A stretch of DNA of 64,000 nt from Comamonadaceae bacterium (GTDB taxonomy: Bacteria > Pseudomonadota > Gammaproteobacteria > Burkholderiales > Burkholderiaceae_C): assembly GCA_947447975.1 (NCBI GenBank), contig CANFLU010000009.1, positions 1-64,000 on the forward strand, written 5' to 3'. Within the stretch, counting starts at the first letter, position 1. Each line of letters begins with the position of its first letter. Shown here in pieces: positions 37,262 to 46,489 of this stretch. Under the pieces are notes generated by a model. That model made no database searches, was not told where the DNA came from, and saw only the letters and a list, made by a program, of their open reading frames with translations. The position numbers and the translations under genes are program-made.

Positions 37262-39262
37262 ATGTCAGCCAAAGCCCCCACCCCCTTAGCCTCGACCAAG
37301 TCCGCCGCCAATGCCTATTCCGAGGGCTCGATCCGCGTTCTCAAAGGACTGGAGCCCGTCAAGCAGCGCCCGGGCATGTACACCCGCACTGACAACCCGC
37401 TGCACGTTATCCAGGAAGTGCTGGACAACGCGGCCGACGAAGCCCTGGCCGGACATGGCAAGAAAATCAAAGTCATATTGCATACCGACGGCTCGGTCAC
37501 CATCGATGACGACGGGCGCGGCATACCCTTTGGTATGCACCCCGAGGAAAAAGCGCCGGTCATCGAACTGGTGTTCACCCGCCTGCATGCCGGTGGCAAG
37601 TTTGACAAGGGCAAAGGCGGCGCCTATAGTTTTTCGGGCGGCCTGCACGGCGTGGGGGTGAGCGTGACCAACGCCCTGGCCAAACGCCTGGAGGCCACGT
37701 CTTACCGCGAAGGCGCGGTGGCGCATCTGGTGTTTCAGGGCGGCGACGTCACGCAAAAGCTCAGCATCCGGCCCCTGGCCGAGGGCGATCGCAAGTCCGG
37801 CACGTCGGTGCGGGTTTGGCCAGACGGCAAATATTTCGAATCCTCGGCCTTGCCCATGGGCGACCTGGCCCACTTGCTGCGCAGCAAAGCGGTGCTCATG
37901 CCGGGCGTCACGGTTACCTTGCTGAACGAAAAAACCAAAGAAACCCAGACCTGGCTCTATAAAGGTGGCCTGCGCGACTACCTGACGCAGTCGCTCAACG
38001 CCGACCCGGTGATCCCGCTGTTTGAAGGGGAAGGTTTTGCCGACGGTAACAGCGATAGTTTTGCCGAAGGCGAGGGCGCGGCCTGGTGCGTGGCCTTTAC
38101 CGAAGACGGCCATCCGGTGCGTGAGAGCTATGTCAACCTGATCCCCACCAGCGCCGGTGGCACGCATGAAAGTGGCTTGCGCGACGGTTTGTTCAACGCG
38201 GTCAAAAGCTTTATCGAGATGCACGCCTTGCTGCCCAAAGGCGTCAAACTGATGCCGGAAGATGTGTTTGCACGCGCCAGTTATGTGCTGTCGGCCAAGG
38301 TGCTGGACCCGCAGTTCCAGGGGCAGATCAAGGAGCGCCTGAATTCGCGTGACGCCGTGCGTTTGGTCTCGGGCTATGTGCGCCCGGCGCTGGAACTGTG
38401 GTTAAACCAGCACGTGGACTATGGCAAAAAGCTGGCGGAACTGGCGATTAAGGCGGCCCAAACCCGCCAGCGCGCCGGGCAAAAAGTAGAAAAGCGCAAA
38501 AGCTCGGGCGTGGCCGTGTTGCCAGGCAAATTGACCGACTGCGAAAGCCGCGACCTGGCTTACAACGAAGTGTTTTTGGTAGAGGGCGACTCGGCCGGTG
38601 GCAGCGCCAAGATGGGGCGCGACAAAGAAAACCAGGCCATCCTCCCCCTGCGCGGCAAAGTGCTCAACACCTGGGAAGTGGACCGCGACCGTTTGTTTGC
38701 CAATACCGAGATTCACGATATTTCGGTCGCGATCGGCGTGGACCCGCACGGGCCGAACGACACCCCCGATTTAAGTGGACTGCGTTATGGCAAGGTTTGC
38801 ATCCTGAGTGACGCGGACGTAGATGGCTCGCATATTCAGGTGCTGCTGCTGACCTTGTTTTTCCGGCATTTCCCCAAGCTGATCGAGGCGGGCCATGTGT
38901 ATGTGGCGCGGCCTCCCCTGTTCAGGGTAGATGCACCGGCGCGGGGTAAAAAACCGGCCTCCAAAGCCTATGCCTTGGATGAAGGCGAAATGGGCGCGAT
39001 TTTGGACAAGCTGCGCAAAGAAGGTGTGCGTGAAGGTGCTTGGAGCATCAGCCGTTTCAAAGGTCTGGGCGAGATGAATGCCGAGCAATTGTGGGATACC
39101 ACGCTCAATCCGGATACGCGCCGTTTGTTGCCTGTGGCCTTAGGGGCGATTGATTTTTCTGCGACGGAGTCTTTGATTACCAAACTCATGGGCAAGGGCG
39201 AGGCGGCGGCGCGGCGCGAATTGATGGAATTGCACGGGGATTCGGTGGAGATTGATATTTGA
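37262..39262 (+). CDS. parE: DNA topoisomerase IV subunit B
   Basis: ParE is the ATPase subunit of topoisomerase IV, which decatenates chromosomes. The 666-residue protein has the GHKL ATP site (EVLDNAADEALAG, DDDGRGIPFG, GGLHGVGVSVTNALA, residues about 55-145), the transducer domain, and the TOPRIM domain with LVEGDSAGGSAKMGRD and ILSDADVDGSHI. A -10-like TACAAT (37248-37253) lies so close to the ATG that the message may be nearly leaderless, and no Shine-Dalgarno is seen. parC follows after a 214-base gap in which I see nothing of note. Confidence 0.96.
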   Translation: MSAKAPTPLASTKSAANAYSEGSIRVLKGLEPVKQRPGMYTRTDNPLHVIQEVLDNAADEALAGHGKKIKVILHTDGSVTIDDDGRGIPFGMHPEEKAPVIELVFTRLHAGGKFDKGKGGAYSFSGGLHGVGVSVTNALAKRLEATSYREGAVAHLVFQGGDVTQKLSIRPLAEGDRKSGTSVRVWPDGKYFESSALPMGDLAHLLRSKAVLMPGVTVTLLNEKTKETQTWLYKGGLRDYLTQSLNADPVIPLFEGEGFADGNSDSFAEGEGAAWCVAFTEDGHPVRESYVNLIPTSAGGTHESGLRDGLFNAVKSFIEMHALLPKGVKLMPEDVFARASYVLSAKVLDPQFQGQIKERLNSRDAVRLVSGYVRPALELWLNQHVDYGKKLAELAIKAAQTRQRAGQKVEKRKSSGVAVLPGKLTDCESRDLAYNEVFLVEGDSAGGSAKMGRDKENQAILPLRGKVLNTWEVDRDRLFANTEIHDISVAIGVDPHGPNDTPDLSGLRYGKVCILSDADVDGSHIQVLLLTLFFRHFPKLIEAGHVYVARPPLFRVDAPARGKKPASKAYALDEGEMGAILDKLRKEGVREGAWSISRFKGLGEMNAEQLWDTTLNPDTRRLLPVALGAIDFSATESLITKLMGKGEAAARRELMELHGDSVEIDI

Positions 39263-39476
39263 GGTTTGCTTGCGTGGCGCTTATCTCGATCGGGCAGAGG
39301 CGGGGGCATGGGGGCTTCCTCATCGTGGGGTACCACAAATCGTCAGCCCCCAAGCCACCGCCAACGCTGACCACTGATTACTAAGAAAAACTTCAAAGCC
39401 TTTTTCCAAACTTTTATTTGTAGACCGGTTGCCAGGATGAATACATGACTACGGTAAAACCATTGCAAGAATTTCT

Positions 39477-41873
39477 ATGACCGATCAAACCACGCTCGAC
39501 CTGCAGGCCGCGCCCGAAAGCGACGACCAGCTCAATTTGGCCACTTATGCGCAACGCGCTTATCTGGAATATGCCTTGTCGGTGGTCAAAGGCCGGGCCT
39601 TGCCCGATGTGTGCGACGGGCAAAAGCCGGTGCAGCGGCGTATTTTGTATTCCATGTCCCGCATGGGCTTGGGCTTTGGCGGCGCGAACAACAACACCGG
39701 TGCCAAGCCGGTCAAAAGCGCGCGGGTGGTGGGTGATGTGCTCGGCCGGTTTCATCCGCATGGCGACCAAGCTGCGTATGACGCCTTGGTGCGTATGGCG
39801 CAGGACTTTTCGCAGCGTTATCCGCTGATCGACGGGCAGGGCAATTTCGGTTCGCGCGATGGCGATGGCGCAGCGGCCATGCGCTATACCGAAGCCCGCT
39901 TGGCCAAGATCACGAGCCTGTTGCTCGATGAGATCGACCAGGGCACGGTGGACTTTGTGCCCAACTACGACGGCTCCACCGAAGAGCCCAGCCAGTTGCC
40001 CGCGCGCCTGCCTTTTGCGCTGCTCAATGGTGCCAGCGGCATCGCGGTGGGCTTGGCTACTGAAATCCCCAGCCACAATTTGCGCGAGGTGGCCGATGCC
40101 TGCGTGGCCTTGATCAAGAACCCCAAGACCAGTGACGAAGAATTGCTGGCCCTGGTGCCAGGGCCAGACTATCCTGGCGGCGGGCAGATCATCAGCAACA
40201 GCGCCGATATTGCCGAGGCCTACCGCAGCGGGCGTGGCTCGCTCAAAGTGCGGGCGCGCTGGAAGATCGAAGACATGGCACGCGGCCAGTGGCAATTGGT
40301 GGTGACCGAATTGCCGCCGGGCGTAAGCAGCCAGCGGGTGCTTGAAGAGATTGAAGAACTCACCAACCCAAAAATTAAGGCCGGTAAAAAAGCCTTGTCG
40401 CAAGACCAATTGCAGCTCAAGGCCAGCATGCTGGCGGTGCTAGACCTGGTGCGTGACGAGTCGGGCAAAGAGGCGGCGGTGCGTTTGGTGTTTGAGCCCA
40501 AGACCAGCCGTATCGAGCAACAAGAACTGATAACGGCCCTGCTGGCGCACACCAGTTTGGAAAGCTCGGCCCCTATCAACCTGACCATGGTGGGGCTGGA
40601 CGGACGACCAACGCAAAAGTCCTTCCGCCAGATGCTGACCGAGTGGATTGCGTTTCGTCAAACCACGGTCGAGCGGCGCTCGCGCCACCGCCTGGGCAAG
40701 GTGCTGGACCGCATCCACATCTTGGAGGGGCGGCAATTGGTGCTGCTCAATATCGACGAAGTAATTGCCATCATCCGCCAGTCGGACGAGCCGCGCAGTG
40801 CTTTGATGGAACGTTTCCGTTTGTCCGAGCGCCAGGCCGAAGACATTCTGGAAATTCGCCTGCGCCAACTGGCGCGCCTGGAGGCGATCAAGATCGAGCA
40901 GGAGCTTGCGGAACTTCGCGACGAGCAGAAAAAGCTGGAAGATATTTTGGACAACCCGGCCAGCCTGCGCCGCTTGATGGTCAAGGAAATCGAGTCCGAC
41001 GCCAAAACCTTTGCCGATGCACGACGCACCTTGATACAGGCCGAGAAAAAAGCCGTAGCTGAAATCAAAATCGTTGATGAGCCGGTGACGGTGGTGGTCA
41101 GCGACAAAGGCTGGGTACGCGCACGCGGCGGTCACGGCCACGAGGCGGCGGGCTTTGCCTTCAAGGCCGGCGATGCCTTGTATGCCACCTTTGAATGCCG
41201 TAGTGTCGATACCTTGCTGGCCTTTGGCTCCAATGGCCGGGTGTATTCCGTGGCAGTAGCCTTATTGCCCGGCGGGCGCGGCGATGGGCAGCCGCTCACT
41301 AGCCTGATTGAGTTAGAAGCGGGTACGCAAATTCAGCATTACTTTGCGGGTCCGGCGACGGCGCAATTGTTGATCTCCAGCAGCGCAGGCTATGGCTTTA
41401 TGGCAAGCGTGGACAACATGATTTCGCGCAACAAAGCGGGCAAAGCCTTTGTGAGCTGCAATGCAGGTGAAAGCATGTGCGCCCCATCGCTGGTCGCAGG
41501 CGCCAGCCTGCCAGCCCACGCGGGGACACCTGCCACCATGCAGAACGCGGCACGCACCTTGGTGGCACCCGCTACCGACGTGGCCTGCGCCTCTACGCTG
41601 GGCCGCATCCTGACCTTCAAGTTGTCCGAACTCAAGACCATGGAAAAAGGCGGGCGCGGTTTGATGCTGCTCGATTTAGACGGCAAAGACACCCTGGCCG
41701 GGGCTGCGGCCTACACCCGCAGCGTGCGCATCTCGGGCATAGGCCGGGGTGGCAAAGACCGAGAAGAAACCCTGGAAATCCGCAGCCTCAACAACGCCCG
41801 TGCCGCGCGTGCGCGCAAAGGCAAGGCGGCGGACTTGGGTTTTAAACCGGTGGCGGTAGTACGGGTGGAGTGA
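39477..41873 (+). CDS. parC: DNA topoisomerase IV subunit A
   Basis: ParC carries the DNA-cleaving tyrosine and the C-terminal DNA-wrapping domain. In the 798-residue protein the winged-helix region has [20 protein letters not shown], and the catalytic tyrosine is Tyr137 in [13 protein letters not shown]. The coiled-coil tower and primary dimer interface follow, and the beta-pinwheel domain starts near residue 530. At the two positions that correspond to quinolone-contact Ser80 and Glu84 of E. coli ParC the protein has Gln98 and Asp102. Length is normal. It partners with ParE just upstream. Confidence 0.96.
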   Translation: MTDQTTLDLQAAPESDDQLNLATYAQRAYLEYALSVVKGRALPDVCDGQKPVQRRILYSMSRMGLGFGGANNNTGAKPVKSARVVGDVLGRFHPHGDQAAYDALVRMAQDFSQRYPLIDGQGNFGSRDGDGAAAMRYTEARLAKITSLLLDEIDQGTVDFVPNYDGSTEEPSQLPARLPFALLNGASGIAVGLATEIPSHNLREVADACVALIKNPKTSDEELLALVPGPDYPGGGQIISNSADIAEAYRSGRGSLKVRARWKIEDMARGQWQLVVTELPPGVSSQRVLEEIEELTNPKIKAGKKALSQDQLQLKASMLAVLDLVRDESGKEAAVRLVFEPKTSRIEQQELITALLAHTSLESSAPINLTMVGLDGRPTQKSFRQMLTEWIAFRQTTVERRSRHRLGKVLDRIHILEGRQLVLLNIDEVIAIIRQSDEPRSALMERFRLSERQAEDILEIRLRQLARLEAIKIEQELAELRDEQKKLEDILDNPASLRRLMVKEIESDAKTFADARRTLIQAEKKAVAEIKIVDEPVTVVVSDKGWVRARGGHGHEAAGFAFKAGDALYATFECRSVDTLLAFGSNGRVYSVAVALLPGGRGDGQPLTSLIELEAGTQIQHYFAGPATAQLLISSSAGYGFMASVDNMISRNKAGKAFVSCNAGESMCAPSLVAGASLPAHAGTPATMQNAARTLVAPATDVACASTLGRILTFKLSELKTMEKGGRGLMLLDLDGKDTLAGAAAYTRSVRISGIGRGGKDREETLEIRSLNNARAARARKGKAADLGFKPVAVVRVE

Positions 41874-41905
41874 AGTCCGCTGAAATTCAGCGCATTGCCC
41901 ATAGG

Positions 41906-41970
41906 TTGTATGACGCAATATGAATTTGTGCCATACTTCTTGTCATACAAATAAAATTTTTTGTATGACA
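41906..41970. promoter_or_regulatory. Palindromic operator/promoter of the toxin-antitoxin operon
   Basis: Perfect 10-bp inverted arms TGTCATACAA (41941-41950) and TTGTATGACA (41961-41970) flank a 10-base AT spacer, and a third copy TTGTATGAC lies at 41906-41914. A -35-like TTGTCA at 41940-41945 sits within the left arm. This is the arrangement expected for autoregulation by a ribbon-helix-helix antitoxin. AGGAG follows directly before the antitoxin ATG. Confidence 0.8.
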
Positions 41971-41980
41971 AGGAGCCATC

Positions 41981-42256
41981 ATGTTGTCTGTTCGTCTATC
42001 TGAAACCATGGAGCGTGATTTGACGCAGTTTTGCGCCGTCCGCAAATTGACCAAATCGCAAGTCGTGCAAGAGGCCCTGGCCGAGTACATGGTGGCAGCG
42101 CAAGCGCCGCCACATGCCAGGGCAGTGCCGGACCCGGACCTGTCGTTTCTGGCCCCTGATGATCCGATTCGCCAGTTCATTGGCATCGCCAAAGATGGCA
42201 TGAGTACCGACGAACTGATGCGGATGACGCGTGGCGACGATTGGAATCAGCCATGA
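41981..42256 (+). CDS. Ribbon-helix-helix antitoxin (VapB-like)
   Basis: The 91-residue protein begins MLSVRLSETMERDLTQFCAV, the beta-strand and first helix of an RHH DNA-binding domain, followed by KLTKSQVVQEALAEYM. The C-terminal part (about 60-91) is acidic and would wrap the toxin. It overlaps the PIN toxin gene as ATGA, and a strong AGGAG precedes its ATG. It probably represses its own operon through the palindromes upstream. A VapB/CopG-type label is by fold and context. Confidence 0.88.
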   Translation: MLSVRLSETMERDLTQFCAVRKLTKSQVVQEALAEYMVAAQAPPHARAVPDPDLSFLAPDDPIRQFIGIAKDGMSTDELMRMTRGDDWNQP

Positions 42257-42648
42257 TCTTGGTGGACACCAATGTGTTCGTGGATCTTATCCACCGAGAC
42301 CCAATTTGGTTGGACTGGTCGCTGCGGGAGCTGGGCAAAGCCAAAACCCAAGCCATGGTGACCAACTTTGTGGTCTATGCCGAATTACACACGCACGACA
42401 CCGCAGGCCCGCACATTGATGCACTTCTTGAAAAGTTGGGGGTGCAGGTTCTTGATGTATCCAGGCTAGCCGCTCAAGGTGCCGCCCATGCTTTCAGGGC
42501 TTACCGCCAACGCGGTGGCAGCAAAACCGGCGTGTTGCCCGACTTCTTTATCGGCGCCCACGCCCAAGCTGAGGGTTACCAACTGCTCACGCGTGATGCC
42601 GGGCGCTACAAAACGTATTTTCCCAAGATCCAGTTGATCTGCCCCTGA
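42253..42648 (+). CDS. PIN-domain toxin (VapC-like ribonuclease)
   Basis: The 131-residue PIN protein has the first acidic residue in MILVDTNVFVDL, a conserved glutamate in YAELHTH, and the third cluster in GVLPDFFIGAHAQAEGYQL with LLTRDAGRYKTYFP. The metal-binding acidic set is complete, so the RNase should be active. The ATG used overlaps the antitoxin stop; the longer frame starting 12 bases earlier lacks this coupling. VapC toxins cleave specific RNAs such as initiator tRNA; the target here is unknown. Confidence 0.88.
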   Translation: MILVDTNVFVDLIHRDPIWLDWSLRELGKAKTQAMVTNFVVYAELHTHDTAGPHIDALLEKLGVQVLDVSRLAAQGAAHAFRAYRQRGGSKTGVLPDFFIGAHAQAEGYQLLTRDAGRYKTYFPKIQLICP

Positions 42649-42719
42649 CCCGTCCGCTTCAAAACCCTTTGCAACATCATGCTGGGGCGCATGACGGACT
42701 GCTGCGAGTAGGCTTTCAA

Positions 42720-43544
42720 TTATTCCGAGGCGCGCGCCTCGGACTGTTTCCAGGTGTAGACCAGTACTGCGCCCAGGCTCGTGCTGGCGTTTTGACGTAC
42801 GAGTGAGCTGGCCTGGTTGGCCGCGCCCTGTACGCTATCGATACGACCGAACACCAGCAGCCGGGCATCGGGGGACAAGGGGTAGGACAGTGAGCCGCTT
42901 AGGCGCAGCGCCATGAGCCCGGCCTGGGCTTGGTAGGCCGGGCGGTTGGGTGTCGCCTGTGCCGCAGTCACACTGTAGAGCAGGGATTGCATCGACTGGT
43001 CGGCCGCTATGGCACTGATGCCGGCACCCCACGTCCAGCCCTCTTTGGCGCGGTAGCTGTATTTCAATTCGGGCTCCAGCACCATGCCCCGGTAAGCGGC
43101 GCTGTTGCTCAGGTCGAATACGCCGCGCAAGGGCAGTTCGAAGCGCCACTGCGCTGGTGCGCTGGTAGCGCTCAGGTTCCAGCGCATACGCGGCCCAAAT
43201 TCGATCAAGGTTCCCAGGTCGTCCATGCCTTGGCGGGCCACGGTGTCGTTCGCCCGTGAACCTAGCGATCCTGAAAAGCCAATGTCCAATTCAAAGTCAG
43301 GGCGGTGAATGGCCCGAAACCCAGCGCTGTCACGGTCTAGCCGGAAATATTCGCCACGGTAAATCACAAAGGGAACCGCCAACGCAAGGCTCACGGTCTC
43401 AGAAGACCCGGGGTAGGCCGATTGCGCTGCCGTCAGGCCTACCGCGCCAATTTCCCATAAAGGCAATCCCCCTTTGGCGGACTGCGCCAGCAAACTTTGG
43501 CTGCAAAAGGCCAGCAGAAGGGTGAGGGGCCATTGCATGCGCAT
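42720..43544 (-). CDS. MipA/OmpV family outer membrane protein
   Basis: The start at 43544 has AAGGAT six bases before it and gives a 274-residue protein with signal peptide MRMQWPLTLLLAFCSQSLLA and cleavage near Ala-Gln. The mature part has alternating beta-strand pattern and the family blocks AYPGSSETVSLALAVPFVIYR, here at about residues 45-65, and DFELDIGFSGSLGSRANDT. MipA/OmpV proteins are barrels that scaffold peptidoglycan enzymes or act as porins; the role here is unknown. It is transcribed towards the VapC gene, with a 71-base gap. Confidence 0.82.
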   Translation of the reverse strand: MRMQWPLTLLLAFCSQSLLAQSAKGGLPLWEIGAVGLTAAQSAYPGSSETVSLALAVPFVIYRGEYFRLDRDSAGFRAIHRPDFELDIGFSGSLGSRANDTVARQGMDDLGTLIEFGPRMRWNLSATSAPAQWRFELPLRGVFDLSNSAAYRGMVLEPELKYSYRAKEGWTWGAGISAIAADQSMQSLLYSVTAAQATPNRPAYQAQAGLMALRLSGSLSYPLSPDARLLVFGRIDSVQGAANQASSLVRQNASTSLGAVLVYTWKQSEARASE

Positions 43545-43675
43545 AGTTGTATCCTTGGTGACGTAAATGGGCAAAATATTCATTCCAAACAGGCTGTGCC
43601 GATAATCATGCGCCTGGCATTATTTCCTTATATTCGTGAGCGAACTATGTCGCTACGATCTAACCCGGTTTTACC

Positions 43676-45106
43676 ATGACAGAATATTTTGCTATCGCGC
43701 GGACCGCTTTTGCGGCCTTACCCGCTGATGTCCAATGGGCCGGCCTGCGGTTCAGCCAAGAGGTGACGACCCACCGCATGGTGCGCGATGATGCCCCCCA
43801 GGCCAATGCCACCAGTGTGGATAGCGGCCTGATGTGCGAAGTCTTGGTCGATGGTCATTTCGGCTATGCCGCAACCTCTGATTCCACGCAAGAGGGCTTG
43901 CAACGGGCTTTTGACCGGGCCATTGCTACCACGCGAGCCGGCAGTTCGCGAAAAGCACATGCGTTTGACCCGACCCAGAGACCACCATCGCAAGGCAGCT
44001 ACAAAAGCCCGAGGCTGCAAGGCCTGGATATCGATAGCACGCAGGCCATCACGCAATGTCTGCTGGCCGCCAGCGCGGCAATGAAAGGGGATGAACGTCT
44101 GGTCAGCAGAATGGCCCATGCGATGTTGATCCAGACCCATATTGCCTTCTTCAGCAGCACAGGCGCCGCCATTGACCAGCGCTTTGATATGGTCTCGCTC
44201 AAGGTATCCGCCACCGCGGCGCAGGGCAGCGAGTCGCAGTCCCGCTCCTGGTCCCACACGGGCCAAATGGGTAGTGAAATTTTTGAGGTAGACGCGGTGG
44301 TCAGGCAGGCCAAGCGCATCGCAAACGAAGCATTGCAATTGCTAGAAGCCCCCAACTGCCCCAGTGGCGTCATGGATCTGGTGTTGATGCCCGACCAGAT
44401 GATGCTGCAAATCCATGAATCTATCGGGCACCCTCTGGAGTTGGATCGTATTTTGGGCGACGAGCGTAATTACGCGGGTTGGAGCTTTGTCAAGGCCGAT
44501 GATTTCGGAAGCTTGCGCTATGGATCCGAACTGATGAATATCTCCTTCGACCCGACCCGCGCCCATGAATTTGCCAGCTACGCGTTTGACGATAGCGGCA
44601 ACCCGGCAAGCAAACAAATGTTGATTGAAGCCGGGATATTGAAACGCGGCTTGGGTTCGCTGGAATCGCAACAACGTTCGGGCATTGCGGGCGTAGCCAA
44701 TTCCCGCTCGGCATCCTGGAACCGCGCGCCCATTGATCGTATGGCCAATATCAATCTGGAGCCAGGCGACAGCACCTTAGAGGAACTGATAGGCCAGGTG
44801 CAGCATGGCATCTTGATGCATACCAACCGGTCCTGGTCGATTGATGATTACCGCAACAAGTTTCAGTTTGGCTGCGAGTATGGCCAATTGATTGAGCACG
44901 GGCGCTTGGGCGCCGTGGTGCGCAACCCCAACTACCGGGGTGTCAGCATCGATTTTTGGAACCGGCTGGCCGGTGTGGGCTGCGAAGACGAAGCCCACGG
45001 CACGCCATATTGCGGCAAGGGCGAGCCCAGCCAGGTAATACGGGTGGGGCACGCGTCGCCCCCGTGCTTGTTCCGCGGCGTGGAAGTGTTTGGAGGTCAG
45101 GCATGA
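43676..45106 (+). CDS. tldD: TldD/PmbA-family metalloprotease, TldD-like subunit
   Basis: TldD is the catalytic subunit of the TldD/TldE protease. The 476-residue protein has the zinc motif H-E-x3-H in MLQIHESIGHPLELDR (about residue 245) and the GYAGWSF-like neighbourhood; C-terminal GCEYGQLIEHGRLGAVVRNP is typical. It overlaps the TldE-like gene by ATGA. The pair trims peptides, including some RiPP leaders and CcdA; there is no RiPP precursor visible here. Note that the canonical tldD is often elsewhere in Burkholderiales, so this could be a second, divergent pair. Confidence 0.8.
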   Translation: MTEYFAIARTAFAALPADVQWAGLRFSQEVTTHRMVRDDAPQANATSVDSGLMCEVLVDGHFGYAATSDSTQEGLQRAFDRAIATTRAGSSRKAHAFDPTQRPPSQGSYKSPRLQGLDIDSTQAITQCLLAASAAMKGDERLVSRMAHAMLIQTHIAFFSSTGAAIDQRFDMVSLKVSATAAQGSESQSRSWSHTGQMGSEIFEVDAVVRQAKRIANEALQLLEAPNCPSGVMDLVLMPDQMMLQIHESIGHPLELDRILGDERNYAGWSFVKADDFGSLRYGSELMNISFDPTRAHEFASYAFDDSGNPASKQMLIEAGILKRGLGSLESQQRSGIAGVANSRSASWNRAPIDRMANINLEPGDSTLEELIGQVQHGILMHTNRSWSIDDYRNKFQFGCEYGQLIEHGRLGAVVRNPNYRGVSIDFWNRLAGVGCEDEAHGTPYCGKGEPSQVIRVGHASPPCLFRGVEVFGGQA

Positions 45107-46449
45107 GCGCGCGGGACTTTTCTGCCATAACCGAAGGGCTGCTGGATGCCTTGTGCGAACGCCTCTTTGCGCGCCTACAAGCCGGTGAAGATGTCAACGT
45201 CAACCTAGAAGCCGAGGAAACCCTCTACCTGCGCTTGAACAACAACCGGGTAAGGCAAAACACCGATGTGACGCAGCGCGTCATGGCTATACGTTACCAA
45301 GGCGGTGGTCGAACCGTGGACCATTCCCTGAGCTTGAGCGGCCAGATCGATCCCGATGCCCGCAGCATCGACGCCGTCCTCGAACGCTGCCGCCTCGACG
45401 CTGCCGTGCTGCCGCAGGACCCTTTTCAGGTCCCAGTGCAAAACCATGGCAACAGCCGCGAGGTGTTTCGGGGCCAGCTCCTGGCACCTGAAGCACTGAT
45501 ACCGGCGATCGTGGAGCCCGCCGGTGGCTGTGACCTGGTGGGTTTTTATGCCGGTGGTGTGGTCATTAGCGCCAACCGCAATTCAAAAGGGCAAAACCAT
45601 TGGTTTGAAACCGAAAATTTCTTCTTTGATTATTCACTTTACAACGGGCCACAGGCGGTCAAAAGCGTTTATGCCGCTTCCTCCTGGAATGCCCAAGACT
45701 GGGCGGCCAATTTGGAGCGTAGCAAGGCATCGCTGGCCTTGCTCAAGCGGCCTGTGCAAGCCATCCAACCGGGCGCATACCGCAGCTACTTCGCGCATGC
45801 GGCCTTTGCCGATCTGCTGGGCATGATGTCCTGGGGCGCCTTGTCTGCCGCTGCGTGGAAGCAAGGTCGCAGCCCTTTCAAAAAGCTGATGGAAAAAGAA
45901 CGGCAGCTCTCGCCCCTGCTTTCGGTGTCTGAAAACTTTGGCATGGGTTTGACGCCGCGCTTTAATGATCTGGGTGAAATAGCGCCCCCGTGTTTGGGCT
46001 TGATCGAGGCGGGCGCTTTGAGCAATTTGCTGGTGAGTTCGCGCAGCGCCAAGGAATACGGATTACAAGCCAACGGTGCCTCCGGCTACGAAGCACCGCG
46101 CGCCCTGGATGTGGCCGTGGGGACGCTGGCCGACCAGGATATTTTGGGCACCTTGGGGCGCGGCCTGTACCTTTCGAATCTGCATTATTTGAACTGGAGC
46201 GATCCGGTATCGGCGCGCGTCACCGGTATGACGCGCTATGCCTGCTTTTGGGTGGAAGGTGGAGAAATCGTCGGGCCGATCAACAACCTGCGCTGGGATG
46301 AAAGTCTCTACAACGCCCTGGGACCGCAATTGCTGGCACTAGGAAGTCAGGCCGAAATTTCCCCGGAGGTCGGCACCTATTCCAAGCGTTCGCCTGGTGG
46401 CGTGCGCGTACCTGGCGCATTGATTGACGCCTTTCATTTCACTTTGTAA
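45103..46449 (+). CDS. TldD/PmbA-family protein, TldE (PmbA)-like subunit
   Basis: The 448-residue protein starts at the ATG that overlaps the TldD stop. It lacks the HExxxH zinc motif, as TldE does, and keeps the fold with GFYAGGVVISANRNSKGQNHW split across about residues 145-168, LPS-like turns, and the C-terminal GVRVPGALIDAF. It presumably forms a heterodimer with the upstream protein. The open frame starting at 44956 is an extension within tldD and is not real. Confidence 0.8.
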   Translation: MSARDFSAITEGLLDALCERLFARLQAGEDVNVNLEAEETLYLRLNNNRVRQNTDVTQRVMAIRYQGGGRTVDHSLSLSGQIDPDARSIDAVLERCRLDAAVLPQDPFQVPVQNHGNSREVFRGQLLAPEALIPAIVEPAGGCDLVGFYAGGVVISANRNSKGQNHWFETENFFFDYSLYNGPQAVKSVYAASSWNAQDWAANLERSKASLALLKRPVQAIQPGAYRSYFAHAAFADLLGMMSWGALSAAAWKQGRSPFKKLMEKERQLSPLLSVSENFGMGLTPRFNDLGEIAPPCLGLIEAGALSNLLVSSRSAKEYGLQANGASGYEAPRALDVAVGTLADQDILGTLGRGLYLSNLHYLNWSDPVSARVTGMTRYACFWVEGGEIVGPINNLRWDESLYNALGPQLLALGSQAEISPEVGTYSKRSPGGVRVPGALIDAFHFTL

Positions 46450-46489
46450 GTCCACAAGTGCTTTGCGGGCAGTGCGCGACAATCCCGCC

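Noticed and set aside
39263-39476. Possible small gene between parE and parC
   Set aside because: Only an 11-codon frame and unremarkable sequence were found, with no ribosome-binding site or conserved features.
42241-42252. Upstream start of the PIN toxin
   Set aside because: The ATG at 42253 overlaps the antitoxin stop as ATGA, which is typical for such pairs.
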